Notes: a model not told the origin generated them from the sequence alone. Positions 9,108 through 19,896 are shown, numbered from the stretch's first letter. The stretch: DNA of 62,782 nucleotides from Clostridia bacterium (GCA_017620655.1 JAGAUT010000004.1:1-62782); one strand, 5' to 3'. A program made the numbers and translations.

Positions 9108-10585
9108 TACAGCAGAATACAAATCAACCCTCCTGCACCGTCGTTTATAATCTTCTGCAGGGTGTCGCACATTTTTGCTCTGGCTTCCTTGGGCATGTGA
9201 TTCAGTTTTGCACCTATGCTCTCGCTCATAAGGTCGTTGAGGGACTTGCCGAAAAGGTTGGATTCCCAGATTTTTGACGGGTCCTCCTCGAATTCGTGAA
9301 GCAGATATTTCACAATGTCCTCCGACTGCTTTTCCGAGCCGACAATGGGACTTACTTCCGCATTTATATCCGCACGCATGAGATGAATCGAGGGTGCCGA
9401 GGCACGCAGCTTTACACCGTATGAGCCTGCGTGCTTGACGATTTCAGGCTCCTCGAGTGTCATGTCTTCAATGCAGGGAGTGACAATGCCGTAGCCTGTT
9501 TCCTCTACCTCTTTGAGTGCCTTTTCAAACTTTTCGTAACGCCTGCGGGACGCCGAAAGGGTGGTTATGATGTCGATGAGGTCCTCGTCCGAGGCGATTT
9601 CAAGCCCTGACTGGTCGCCGAGAATTCTGTAGAACAGCTCCCTCGGTACGCTGACGTCGAGCTTTGCCGAACCGTCGGAAAGGTTTACCGAGTCAAAGTG
9701 AAGACCTGTGTCGAATTCGTCGTCGTAAACCTCCGAAAAGCATTCCTTCACCTCCGAAAGGCGTGAGATTGTGCCTGCCTTTTCGCTTATTCCCGTGAGA
9801 ATACGTAAGCGAAGGGGGTGGTCGTCAGACAGCGAGCCTACCCATGAGGGCGTGGTGAAGCGAAGCTCGGTGACGGGAAATTCATATAGTATGGCTTCGA
9901 GGATTTTTATGATGTCATCCTCGGTCATTCTGAGGCAGTCGGCTATCGTGACGGGGACGGAATGCTTTTGTTCAATCTGCCTTGCCGTCTCTTTTGCCAG
10001 CTCCGAGTCGGGCGAGGATGTATTAAGGAGGATTGTGAAGGGTTTTCCTGCCTTTTTCATCTCGGCTATGACCCTGTCCTCTGCCTGCTCGTAGGAGGCT
10101 CTGTCAAGCTCTGAAAAGGAACCGTCGGCGGTTATGACTATACCCACGGTGGAGTGTTCGCGTATCACCTTGTCTGTCCCAAGCTCTGCCGCTTCTTCAA
10201 AGGGCATGGGCGAGTCTGACCATGGGGTCATGACCATTCTCGGCTTTTCGTCCTCATAAAGACCGAGGGCGCCGGGGACTATGTAGCCGACGCAGTCAAT
10301 CATTTTAACATTGAAGGATGCACCCGAGGGGAGCGATATTCTTGCGGCGTCGTTGGGGACAAATTTCGGCTCTGTTGTCATGACGGTTTTGCCTGCCGCC
10401 GACTGGGGAAGCTCGTCGAGCGTTCTTGCCTTTGCAAACTCATTCTGCATGTTCGGAAGAACCAGCATGTCGAGAAAATTCTTGATAAATGTGGATTTGC
10501 CTGTCCTTACCGGTCCTGCAACACCGATGTAGATTTCGCCGCCCGTGCGGTTGGAAATGTCATTGTATATGGATGTGTCTGTCAT
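9107..10585 (-). CDS. spoIVA: Stage IV sporulation protein A, spore coat morphogenetic ATPase
   Basis: 492 residues, the same length as in Bacillus subtilis. SpoIVA polymerises on the forespore surface using ATP and forms the base layer on which the spore coat assembles. The N-terminal GEIYIGVAGPVRTGKSTFI (about 16-34) contains the Walker A motif GPVRTGKS. A start 21 nt further upstream is possible, but ATG 10585 is preceded by ACGGAGG at good spacing. CATATACA at 10628-10621 resembles a sigma-E -10 box, as expected for this mother-cell gene, but I cannot point to a clear -35. Presence of this gene marks the organism as a probable spore former. Confidence 0.96.
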   Translation of the reverse strand: MTDTSIYNDISNRTGGEIYIGVAGPVRTGKSTFIKNFLDMLVLPNMQNEFAKARTLDELPQSAAGKTVMTTEPKFVPNDAARISLPSGASFNVKMIDCVGYIVPGALGLYEDEKPRMVMTPWSDSPMPFEEAAELGTDKVIREHSTVGIVITADGSFSELDRASYEQAEDRVIAEMKKAGKPFTILLNTSSPDSELAKETARQIEQKHSVPVTIADCLRMTEDDIIKILEAILYEFPVTELRFTTPSWVGSLSDDHPLRLRILTGISEKAGTISRLSEVKECFSEVYDDEFDTGLHFDSVNLSDGSAKLDVSVPRELFYRILGDQSGLEIASDEDLIDIITTLSASRRRYEKFEKALKEVEETGYGIVTPCIEDMTLEEPEIVKHAGSYGVKLRASAPSIHLMRADINAEVSPIVGSEKQSEDIVKYLLHEFEEDPSKIWESNLFGKSLNDLMSESIGAKLNHMPKEARAKMCDTLQKIINDGAGGLICILL

Positions 10586-10696
10586 GGTTTTCCTCCGTTT
10601 TGACAAAGATATTTTTTCTTTGTATATGCATATGAAAAAAAGGGGAAAAATAGACGTAAAAATTGCAAAAAAATGCCTTAAAATTTGGAGAAACTA

Positions 10697-10725
10697 TTTA
10701 CATTCCTCTTGAAATGTGGTATAAT
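10697..10725 (+). promoter_or_regulatory. Promoter upstream of tandem repeats and tagA-recF
   Basis: TTTACA (10697-10702), 17-bp spacer, TATAAT (10720-10725). Transcription would start about 10732, almost exactly at the first base of the 117-bp repeat array, so the array would be the leader of the tagA mRNA. Confidence 0.85.
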
Positions 10726-10732
10726 AATCACG

Positions 10733-11012
10733 GCGAGGTTTGCATTGCAAACGGCACGGCGTTGCCGTGGTGTGCTGACGCACCGCCGTGATTGACGGCC
10801 TCGCAAAAATGTCCTTGCGAGCAAATGTTTTTGCTTCGTGGTGGAATGGGCGAGGTTTGCATTGCAAACGGCACGGCGTTGCCGTGATGTGCTGACGCAC
10901 CGCCGTGATTGACGGCCTCGCAAAAATGTCCTTGCGAGCAAACATTTTTGCTTCGTGGTGGAATCAGCGAGGTTTGCTTGCAAGCAAATGTTTTTGCTTC
11001 GTGTGGAATGAC
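10733..11012 (+). repeat. 117-bp tandem repeat, 2.4 copies, cloverleaf-like
   Basis: Copy 1 is 10733-10849, copy 2 is 10850-10966 (both exactly 117 bp, nearly identical), and a shortened third copy is about 10967-11012. In copy 1 GCGAG (10733-10737) pairs with CTCGC (10800-10804). It encloses four hairpins: TTTGC/GCAAA (10739-10751), CACGGC/GCCGTG (about 10755-10769), GGTGTG/CGCACC (about 10769-10784) and GCCGT/ACGGC (10785-10799). A further hairpin GCAAA/TTTGC follows. No spacers of CRISPR type, and no convincing coding frame. It fills the gap between spoIVA and tagA. Confidence 0.85.
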
Positions 11013-11045
11013 GTATACTTTGCTCTTTTTTCGGGAGGATTTACG

Positions 11046-11822
11046 ATGGACGGTAAAATCAACATAAGAGGCGTATATTTTGACAACGTGAATATGAATG
11101 AGGCAATGGAAAAGGTCAAGGAAATGGTAAACACCGACGGTCTTTCCTATATGTTTACGCCCAATTCCGAAATAGTGCAGAACTGCATCGAAAACCCGGA
11201 GCTTTACGAGGTTATAAACTCGGCGTCCCTAGTTATCCCCGACGGTATAGGCGTGGTTTACGCATCAAAGGTGCTTGGAACGCCCCTTAAAGAAAAGGTA
11301 CCCGGCTGTGAGGTTGCCGAAAAGCTCATGGAGTATGCGGCAAAGACGGGCGACGGAGTTTTCTTCTTCGGCGGCGGCAAAAAGACCGATGAGCAGGAAG
11401 CGGTATCAACCCTTGCGGCAAGTAAAATGTGTGAAAAGTACCCCGGTCTTAACATTGTCGGAACAAGAGACGGATATTTCACCGAGGCTGACGTTCCCTC
11501 TATTATAGAAGAAATCAACGCATCGGGGGCAAAGATTCTGTTTGTATGTCTCGGCGCACCCAAGCAGGAAAAATGGATTTACGACAACAGAGACGCCCTG
11601 AAGGTCAACTTTGCGGCAGGTCTCGGCGGAACGCTGGATGTGTTTGCGGGAATTGCAAAGCGAGCACCCGAGTTTTTCCTTAAAACAAACCTTGAATGGC
11701 TCTACAGGCTTCTCTGCATGCCCTCAAGAATCGGCAGAATGATGAAGCTGCCAAAGTTCCTTTTCGGAACAATGATAAAGAAAACAAGGGTTTTGATGAT
11801 AAATGATATTAAAGACTCTTAA
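11046..11822 (+). CDS. tagA: WecB/TagA/CpsF family glycosyltransferase (N-acetylmannosaminyltransferase)
   Basis: 258 residues. Members transfer N-acetylmannosamine from UDP to undecaprenyl-PP-GlcNAc at the inner membrane face, the first committed step toward teichoic-acid linkage units or related wall polymers. Visible signatures: TPNSEIVQN and IPDGIGVVYASK in the N-terminal half, LGAPKQEKWI, and FAAGLGGTLDVFAG...RAPEFF...LEWLYRL near the C-terminus. The start ATG 11046 has GGGAGG just upstream; longer in-frame starts fall inside the repeat array and were rejected. The 3' end overlaps recF by 20 bp, suggesting translational coupling. The exact sugar is inferred from the family. Confidence 0.88.
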   Translation: MDGKINIRGVYFDNVNMNEAMEKVKEMVNTDGLSYMFTPNSEIVQNCIENPELYEVINSASLVIPDGIGVVYASKVLGTPLKEKVPGCEVAEKLMEYAAKTGDGVFFFGGGKKTDEQEAVSTLAASKMCEKYPGLNIVGTRDGYFTEADVPSIIEEINASGAKILFVCLGAPKQEKWIYDNRDALKVNFAAGLGGTLDVFAGIAKRAPEFFLKTNLEWLYRLLCMPSRIGRMMKLPKFLFGTMIKKTRVLMINDIKDS

Positions 11823-12978
11823 AACGCAGAATTTCAGAAATTTAGTTGAAAATCCCCCCGAGTTTCACGAGGGAATAAACGTGCTTTTCGGTGACAACGC
11901 CGCAGGCAAGACCAACACCCTCGAGGCGATATATCTCTTTGCCACAGGCAAGAGCTTCAGAACGAGAAACGAAAAGGACTTTATACGTCACGGCGAGGAT
12001 TTTGCAAGGGTTGAAATAGGATATGAAAATTCCCTTCTTTGCCGTCAGATGTCTGTGACCTACATGGCAAACGGAAAAACGGCGCTAAAGGGAATGCAGA
12101 TAGAAGGCACAGGGGTGGACAGGGTATCGGAGTTCTTAGGCAACTTCAGAGCCGTGCTTTTTACCCCCGACCACTTAGAGCTTGTAAAGGGCGCACCCGA
12201 GGAGAGACGAAGGCTCATTGACATGGCACTCTGCCAGATACAGCCGAGGTTTGTAAAGAGTCTCAACGAGTACGCAAAGGTGCTGGCTCAGAGAAACAAC
12301 TATCTCAAAAGCATAAAGTTTTCGGGAAAAGCGGCAGACCTTGACTACATTGACGTTCTCAACGCCCTTCTTTCAAAGGCGGGTGCCGTTGTGACACGTC
12401 AGAGAGGGCTTTACTCCGAAAAGCTGTCCTCGCTTTCGGGCGAGATGTACACACGTCTCACGGGAGGCTCGGAGAGCCTGTATGCAAAGTATATTTCAAG
12501 GGCGGCATCAGACCTTTCGGATGAAGATGAGATTGCAAAGTCCCTTTACAATATGTACAAGCGTGATACATCCCACGACATAGAGCTTGGCAAAACAAGC
12601 CACGGCCCCCACCACGACGAGCTTATGATTTACGTCGCAAAGAAGGGCGAGGGCGAAAAGTTTATTGAGGATGCAAAGGACATTCCCGAGGAAAGTCTTT
12701 CGGAATACGCCGCAAGGAGCTTCGGAAGTCAGGGACAGCAGAGAAGCGCAGTCCTTGCCATAAAGCTTTCTGAGGGCGAAATAGTGAAGGAGAAATGCGG
12801 TGAATACCCTGTGTTTCTTCTCGACGACCTCTTCAGCGAGCTTGACGACAAAAGAAGGCAGAAGCTTTCGGAAATGTTCCTCGACAAGCAGTGCATTATC
12901 ACCTGCTGCGACAGGGCGGCGCTTCCTAAAGGGGCGGATATGTTTGTTATAAATGTAAATGACGGCAAGTACTTTTAG
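11803..12978 (+). CDS. recF: DNA replication and repair protein RecF
   Basis: 391 residues, an SMC-like ATPase that binds gapped DNA and, with RecO and RecR, loads RecA at stalled forks. Walker A GDNAAGKT (30-37); a signature-like FGSQGQQRS and Walker B FLLDDLFSELD are in the C-terminal third. It starts inside tagA. The following remB and gyrB genes are the usual Firmicutes neighbours, but dnaA and dnaN, normally just upstream, are replaced here by spoIVA and tagA. Confidence 0.95.
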   Translation: MILKTLKTQNFRNLVENPPEFHEGINVLFGDNAAGKTNTLEAIYLFATGKSFRTRNEKDFIRHGEDFARVEIGYENSLLCRQMSVTYMANGKTALKGMQIEGTGVDRVSEFLGNFRAVLFTPDHLELVKGAPEERRRLIDMALCQIQPRFVKSLNEYAKVLAQRNNYLKSIKFSGKAADLDYIDVLNALLSKAGAVVTRQRGLYSEKLSSLSGEMYTRLTGGSESLYAKYISRAASDLSDEDEIAKSLYNMYKRDTSHDIELGKTSHGPHHDELMIYVAKKGEGEKFIEDAKDIPEESLSEYAARSFGSQGQQRSAVLAIKLSEGEIVKEKCGEYPVFLLDDLFSELDDKRRQKLSEMFLDKQCIITCCDRAALPKGADMFVINVNDGKYF

Positions 12979-13006
12979 GAATTTAGAATTTAGAATTTGC
13001 AAGGAG

Positions 13007-13110
13007 TTTGACCGCTTGCATTTATGGCGGTCAAACGAGGTTATTTAAGCGACACCGAGGAAATGTTTGTTGCGAACATATACCGTGCGTCGCCAGCGGG
13101 GGCTCCCCGC
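13007..13110 (+). repeat. Covarying stem-loop repeat, copy A4
   Basis: Hairpin TTTGACCGC (13007-13015) with GCGGTCAAA (13027-13035), core AAGCGACACCGAGG, terminal hairpin GCGGGG-gct-CCCCGC (13096-13110). The terminal hairpin lies directly beside the ribosome binding site of remB. Confidence 0.8.
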
Positions 13111-13120
13111 AGGAGTGTTT

Positions 13121-13396
13121 ATGAAAACAAACCCATACATCAACGTCGGGGGCGTGCAGATTCTTCCAAAGGAAGAAATCCTAGGCATATTCGACCTTGA
13201 CACAGCAAGTACAAAAACAGATACAAAGCGTTTTCTTTCCAAGTGCGAGAGCGAAGGGCATCTTATTATGGTGGGTAACGACATCCCAAAGTCCTTTGTC
13301 CTCACCGCCAAGGGAAGACGCGAACATGTATACATGACTCAGCTTTCGGTGTCCTCCATTGAAGGACGCTGGAAACGCAAGAACGCACACTTGTAG
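13121..13396 (+). CDS. remB: RemB/YaaB-like DUF370 family regulator
   Basis: 91 residues with the DUF370 pattern (INVGGVQILPKEEILGIFDL near the N-terminus). In Bacillus, the paralogue RemA is a DNA-binding activator of matrix genes and RemB has a related role. In Firmicutes this gene sits between recF and gyrB, as here. Start ATG 13121 follows GGAG; a longer frame starting at 13067 runs through the repeat and was rejected. The gene is bracketed by two inverted copies of the same stem-loop repeat (A4 and A5), and its stop codon lies inside the hairpin of A5. Confidence 0.85.
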   Translation: MKTNPYINVGGVQILPKEEILGIFDLDTASTKTDTKRFLSKCESEGHLIMVGNDIPKSFVLTAKGRREHVYMTQLSVSSIEGRWKRKNAHL

Positions 13397-13499
13397 GGAA
13401 AGCCCTACGGCAAATTCACGGTATATTTTTGCGAAAACATAAGCGTTTAGTGTCGCTTAACGAACACCGTTTAACCGCCATAAATGCAAGCGGTTAAAC
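13393..13499 (-). repeat. Covarying stem-loop repeat, copy A5 (inverted)
   Basis: Terminal hairpin GTAGGG-aaag-CCCTAC (13393-13408) overlaps the remB stop; a core complement TGTCGCTTAA follows. The long hairpin is TTTAACCGC (13470-13478) with GCGGTTAAA (13490-13498). Compared with A4 one G-C pair has become A-T with pairing kept. Confidence 0.8.
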
Positions 13500-13525
13500 T
13501 AAATACTGAAAAAATTTTTCTTTAG

Positions 13526-15670
<2,145 letters not shown>

Positions 15671-15710
15671 AACCGTTCAAGGAAAATTCACAAAAAACTT
15701 TGCATAAATG

Positions 15711-15739
15711 TTGACAAACGGAAAAAGTTAGTATATAAT
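15711..15739 (+). promoter_or_regulatory. Consensus promoter of DUF177 gene
   Basis: TTGACA (15711-15716), 17-bp spacer, TATAAT (15734-15739): a full consensus sigma-A promoter. The start site falls near 15746, which excludes the upstream ATG 15757 as the best start and favours 15781. Confidence 0.92.
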
Positions 15740-15780
15740 ATCATTTGTGACTGCAAATGGGCGGTCAGATCGGAGGCGTG

Positions 15781-16332
15781 ATGAAGAGTCACGGCGAAAC
15801 AAGAAAAAACACGGTGGTTGATGTAACCAAAATTTACAACGGCATCGTGGGTGAAATAAATCTCAGCTTCAGTCTTGAAATTGAAGAAGGCTCGACAGAC
15901 GACTATGTGTTTGAAAAAGCACCGCAAGTCAAAGCGAAAATCTTCGAAAAGGCAAGAGGACGGGACGAAAACGAAAGCTACGTTGCTTTATCTGTTGAAG
16001 TGACGGGCGACTACACCTGCCAGTGTGCAAGGTGTGCAAAAGAAGTGTCAGAACATCTTTGCGTAAGCGCCGAATACGGTGTTACAAGAAATCTCAACGA
16101 TGACAGCGACGAATACGTCGAAGCACCGGAGGGACTGCTGGATGTGGAAGAGCTTGCAAGAACGCTTTTCTACCTCGAACTTCCGCAGAGAGTTTTGTGC
16201 AAGGACGACTGTCAAGGACTCTGTCCCGTGTGCGGCGTCGATCTTAACCTCTCCACATGCTCCTGTAAGCAGGTTAAGAAGGGCAAAGGACTCGAGGGAC
16301 TTAAAAAACTACTTGACAATTACGAAGAATAG
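15781..16332 (+). CDS. DUF177 (YceD-like) zinc-ribbon protein upstream of rpmF
   Basis: About 183 residues from ATG 15781, which follows CGGAGG; GTG 15778 is an alternative. The family pairs with ribosomal protein L32 across bacteria and has been tied to 23S rRNA/ribosome maturation (family knowledge). Cys pairs at CQCARC and at the C-terminal LCPVCG...CSC look zinc-binding. The downstream rpmF gene is the expected neighbour and has its own promoter inside the end of this gene. Confidence 0.88.
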   Translation: MKSHGETRKNTVVDVTKIYNGIVGEINLSFSLEIEEGSTDDYVFEKAPQVKAKIFEKARGRDENESYVALSVEVTGDYTCQCARCAKEVSEHLCVSAEYGVTRNLNDDSDEYVEAPEGLLDVEELARTLFYLELPQRVLCKDDCQGLCPVCGVDLNLSTCSCKQVKKGKGLEGLKKLLDNYEE

Positions 16333-16341
16333 TAGTAAAAT
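16313..16341 (+). promoter_or_regulatory. Promoter of rpmF
   Basis: TTGACA (16313-16318), 17-bp spacer, TAAAAT (16336-16341), overlapping the last codons of the DUF177 gene. Confidence 0.78.
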
Positions 16342-16401
16342 AGTCTTTGCGATAAATTAAGTTTATTAAAAAACATATCAAAATACAGGAGGTGCCCTAA
16401 A

Positions 16402-16593
16402 ATGGCAGTACCAAAGAGAAAGGTCTCCAAGGCGAGACGTGACAAGAGACGCAGCAATGTTTGGAAGCTCGGTCTTCCTGGCATGACAAAGTGCCCCAAG
16501 TGTGGAACATTCATCCTTTCACACAGAGTTTGCAAGAACTGCGGAACATATGCCGGCAAGGAATACATTTCCACAGAAGCAAAGGAAGCATAA
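16402..16593 (+). CDS. rpmF: 50S ribosomal protein L32
   Basis: 63 residues. [19 protein letters not shown] is the classic L32 N-terminus, and the CPKC...CKNC pairs mark the zinc-binding form. AGGAGGTG lies upstream. Transcribed from its own promoter and probably also by read-through from the DUF177 gene. Confidence 0.98.
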   Translation: MAVPKRKVSKARRDKRRSNVWKLGLPGMTKCPKCGTFILSHRVCKNCGTYAGKEYISTEAKEA

Positions 16594-16632
16594 GTTAGTT
16601 TGTGCTTTGCTGACAATCTAAAGCGTAACAAG

Positions 16633-16689
16633 GGAAGGTTTGCCGAAATAAGCAAGTCTTCCTTTTAGCTATTTTCGGAGAAAATAGCT
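16633..16689 (+). terminator. Terminator after rpmF plus a second hairpin
   Basis: An imperfect stem GGAAG...TTGC / GCAA...CTTCC ends in TTTT (16633-16666). A second hairpin AGCTATTTT / AAAATAGCT (16667-16689) follows immediately. Confidence 0.65.
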
Positions 16690-16695
16690 AAAAGA

Positions 16696-16884
16696 GTGCG
16701 GAATTAGGAATGCGGAGTGCGGAATGATGGATGAAAACCTTGCGGTTTTCTTCGCTTAGTTATATAATGGAAATTTAGAAAAACAATGTGGTTGTGGCAG
16801 TCGGTTTGGCTATGGAATAAAATGAAGATTTTGCGACAGCAAAATTGTCGTACATTCCGCATTCCGCACTTCGCATTCCGCATT
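16696..16884 (+). repeat. MITE-like repeat B, copy 1
   Basis: About 189 bp with terminal inverted repeats built from GCGGAGTGCGGAATG / CATTCCGCACTTCGC units. It shares interior blocks (GATGGATGAAAACCTTGCGG; AATGTGGTTGTGGCAGT) with copy 2 at 18231-18434. No coding sequence. Together with the terminator it explains the gap between rpmF and the DUF512 gene. Confidence 0.82.
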
Positions 16885-16906
16885 AAGATACGAGGAATCT
16901 TCTGAA

Positions 16907-18220
16907 ATGGTAAAAATATCGGGAATTGAAAGGAAATCCCTTGCCGAAAAGGCTGGAATTCTTTCGGGAGACGAGCTTGTCTCCATAAACGACAATGAAA
17001 TATGCGACGTTCTCGATTACAGATTTTACCTGACCGAGAAGAAACTGCGGCTGCTTATTCACAGAGACGGCAAGGAGCTTTTCTTTGACATAAAGAAGCC
17101 CCAGTACGACGACATAGGTCTCGAATTTGAGACTTATCTCATGGACGAAAAGCACACCTGCACAAACAAGTGCGTGTTCTGCTTCATCGACCAGAACCCC
17201 GAGGGTATGCGAAAGATGTGCTACTTCAAGGACGACGATTCGAGAATGTCCTTCTTCTACGGCAACTACGTTACCCTTACAAATATGAAAGAGGCGGAAG
17301 TTGACAGGCTCATAAAAATGAGAATTTCGCCCATCAACATTTCGGTGCATACAACAAACCCCGACCTCAGGTGCAAGATGCTGAACAACCGTTTTGCAGG
17401 GGATGTACTGCGTTACATGGACAAGTTCCGCGAGGGCGGCATTGCCATGAACTGTCAGATAGTTCTGTGTAAAGGCTTAAATGACGGAAAAGAGCTTGAA
17501 AGAACACTTGACGATTTGGCACAGCTTTTCCCCAGTGTTGAAAGCATTGCCGTAGTACCGTCGGGACTTACAAAGTACCGTGAGGGACTTTATCCCTTGG
17601 AGGACTTTTCAAAGGAGGATGCAAGAGAGGTTATTCATCTTGTTAACTCCAAAAGACGCGAGTTTGAAGAAAAGACGGGCCACACCATTGTGCAATGCTC
17701 TGACGAGTGGTACATAAAGGCAGGGCTTGAGCTTCCGGACGAGGACTATTACGACGGCTATCCTCAGCTCGACAACGGCGTGGGGCTTATAAAAAGCATG
17801 GAAAATGAGATTCTCATGCGAATCGGGGAGCTTAAGGAAGAAGGCTTTAAATTAGAAAAGCCGAGATGCCTTTCATCCGTGACAGGCGAGGCGGCATACC
17901 CTTTTATTTCAGCCATGGCAAAGAAGCTGATGGAGGAATTTGAGGGACTTACCTTCAACGTATACGAATGTAAAAACGACTTTTTCGGCCATACGGTAAA
18001 TGTCGCGGGACTTCTTGTGGGAGAGGACCTGTACAACCGTCTGAAAGATGAGGATCTTGGCGAAGAACTGCTCATTCCCCATGTAATGCTTCGTCATGAG
18101 GGCGACCTTTTCCTTGACAACACTGATGTTGACGAGCTTGCCGAAAGGCTGAATATAAGCATATATCCCATTCCTGCATCCGACGGATTCTGTTTTGTGG
18201 ACAGCGTTCTTGGCATTTGA
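16907..18220 (+). CDS. DUF512 family protein: PDZ-like plus radical-SAM-like Fe-S protein
   Basis: 437 residues. The N-terminal ~60 residues form a PDZ-like module (GIERKSLAEKAGILSGDELVSIND). A cysteine cluster TCTNKCVFCFIDQNPEGM at about residues 84-101, spacing C-x3-C-x2-C, is typical of the family and likely binds a 4Fe-4S cluster. The rest includes a TIM-barrel-like region and the DUF512 domain. The family is widespread in Firmicutes next to der (engA), as here, but its reaction is not established. Start is ATG 16907 after GAGGAATC. The gene is flanked on both sides by direct copies of the MITE-like repeat B. Confidence 0.87.
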   Translation: MVKISGIERKSLAEKAGILSGDELVSINDNEICDVLDYRFYLTEKKLRLLIHRDGKELFFDIKKPQYDDIGLEFETYLMDEKHTCTNKCVFCFIDQNPEGMRKMCYFKDDDSRMSFFYGNYVTLTNMKEAEVDRLIKMRISPINISVHTTNPDLRCKMLNNRFAGDVLRYMDKFREGGIAMNCQIVLCKGLNDGKELERTLDDLAQLFPSVESIAVVPSGLTKYREGLYPLEDFSKEDAREVIHLVNSKRREFEEKTGHTIVQCSDEWYIKAGLELPDEDYYDGYPQLDNGVGLIKSMENEILMRIGELKEEGFKLEKPRCLSSVTGEAAYPFISAMAKKLMEEFEGLTFNVYECKNDFFGHTVNVAGLLVGEDLYNRLKDEDLGEELLIPHVMLRHEGDLFLDNTDVDELAERLNISIYPIPASDGFCFVDSVLGI

Positions 18221-18230
18221 ATGCATGAAA

Positions 18231-18434
18231 ATGCGGAATGCGGAATGCGGAGTGCGGAATGATGGATGAAAACCTTGCGGTTTTCGTCGATTTAATTCTA
18301 AATTTAATACAAAGAGACAAATATCTAATAACAAATGTGGTTGTGGCAGTTAGTTTAGTTATGGAATGAAATGAAGGTTTTGCGTAAGCAAAATTCACAT
18401 TCACTCCGCATTCCGCACTCCGCACTCCGCATTC
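18231..18434 (+). repeat. MITE-like repeat B, copy 2
   Basis: About 204 bp, same orientation and same terminal GCGGAGTGCGGAATG inverted repeats as copy 1. It ends just before the ribosome binding site of der. Confidence 0.82.
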
Positions 18435-18455
18435 TTAAAACCCGGAGGTTTTAAT

Positions 18456-19796
18456 ATGTCAAAACCCATAGTTGCCATTGTTGGCAGACCAAATGTAGGT
18501 AAAAGTACATTTTTCAATAAAATAGTCGGCAAGCGCATTGCCATTGTCGAGGACATTCCCGGTGTTACACGAGACAGGCTCTACTTCGAGGTCGAATGGT
18601 GCGGCAGAAAGATGATGTTCATTGACACGGGCGGTATCGAGCCTGACACAAACGACATGATTATGACGCACATCAAAACTCAGGCTGAGATTGCCATTGA
18701 GTCTGCCGATGCCATTGTTTTCATGACGGACATTCACGCAGGCGTCACTGCAGATGACAGAGAAATTGCGGCAATGCTCAGAAAGTGCCAGAAGCCTGTT
18801 GTTCTCTGCGTAAACAAGGTGGACTCTGTGGGTGCACTTCCCATGGAATTCTACGAATTCTATGAACTTGGACTCGGCGATCCCTTTGCCGTATCCTCGG
18901 TACACGGCAGCGGTACAGGCGATATCTTAGAGAAGTTATGCGAGTATCTTCCCGAGGAAATCGAGGAAGACGATGACGAGGATAAAATCAAGGTTGCGGT
19001 TATAGGACGACCCAATGCAGGTAAATCCAGCCTTGTCAACCACATCCTCGGCAAGGAGAGAATGATTGTCTCCAACGTTGCAGGCACAACCCGTGACGCC
19101 ATTGACTCGGATGTTGAAAACGAGCATGGAAAGTACGTCTTTATTGATACGGCAGGTATCAGAAAGACAGGAAAAATTTCTGACAGCATAGAAAAATACA
19201 GTATCCTCCGTGCCGAAATGGCGGTGGACAGAGCCGACGTATGTCTTATTGTTGTGGATGCAACAGAGGGCGTTACGGCACAGGACGAAAGGGTAGCAGG
19301 TATTGCCCACGAAAGTGGCAAGGCGTGCATTATCATCATAAACAAGTGGGACCTTGTTGAAAAGGAAACGGGAACCTTAGAAAATTACCGCAAGGAAGTT
19401 TACGAAAAGCTGTCATATATGACATACGCTCCCGTACTCTTTATCTCGGCAAAGACAGGTCAGAGGGTTGACAAGATTTACGAGCTTATCAACTATGTTC
19501 ACGACCAGAGCTGCATGAGAATTTCTACCGGTATGCTCAATGACGTTCTCAACGAAGCTACAAACCGTGTGCCTCCGCCAACAGACAAGGGCAGACGCTT
19601 AAAGATTTACTATATGACACAGACAGGCATCAAGGCGCCTACATTTGTTATGTTCGTAAACGATGCGGAGCTTTTCCACTTCTCCTATCAGAGATACATC
19701 GAAAACAAGCTTCGCGAGGTCTTCGGCTTTGAAGGCACGCCCATAAAGCTGGTTATCCGCCAGAAGGGCGAAGACGAGCTCGAAAACCCGCGGTGA
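18456..19796 (+). CDS. der: Ribosome-associated GTPase Der (EngA)
   Basis: 446 residues with the two tandem GTPase domains that define Der, a 50S assembly factor. First G1 motif is GRPNVGKST (10-18); the second is GRPNAGKSS near residue 187, each followed by DTGG or DTAG G3 motifs and NKVD/NKWD G4 motifs. A KH-like C-terminal domain follows. Start ATG 18456 after CCGGAGG. Its stop codon lies in the hairpin of repeat A6. Confidence 0.97.
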   Translation: MSKPIVAIVGRPNVGKSTFFNKIVGKRIAIVEDIPGVTRDRLYFEVEWCGRKMMFIDTGGIEPDTNDMIMTHIKTQAEIAIESADAIVFMTDIHAGVTADDREIAAMLRKCQKPVVLCVNKVDSVGALPMEFYEFYELGLGDPFAVSSVHGSGTGDILEKLCEYLPEEIEEDDDEDKIKVAVIGRPNAGKSSLVNHILGKERMIVSNVAGTTRDAIDSDVENEHGKYVFIDTAGIRKTGKISDSIEKYSILRAEMAVDRADVCLIVVDATEGVTAQDERVAGIAHESGKACIIIINKWDLVEKETGTLENYRKEVYEKLSYMTYAPVLFISAKTGQRVDKIYELINYVHDQSCMRISTGMLNDVLNEATNRVPPPTDKGRRLKIYYMTQTGIKAPTFVMFVNDAELFHFSYQRYIENKLREVFGFEGTPIKLVIRQKGEDELENPR

Positions 19797-19896
19797 GCCA
19801 CCGCTGGCAGTTTCGCGGGCTATGTTTGATTTAAAACATGCCTTTGGTGTCACGTAAACAACCTTTTGCGGCTATCAGACAACGACAGCCGCAAAA
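19790..19896 (-). repeat. Covarying stem-loop repeat, copy A6 (inverted)
   Basis: Terminal hairpin GCGGTG-agc-CACCGC (19790-19804) contains the der stop codon. The long hairpin is TTTTGCGGCT (19864-19873) with AGCCGCAAAA (19887-19896). The core complement reads TTTGGTGTCAC. Confidence 0.75.

Noticed and set aside
10678..10983. Minus-strand repetitive peptide frame over the tandem array
   Set aside because: 117 is divisible by 3, so an open frame repeats by chance. The structure and promoter position favour a non-coding element.
10733..11012. CRISPR array
   Set aside because: Units are 117 bp, adjacent and without unique spacers; no cas genes nearby.
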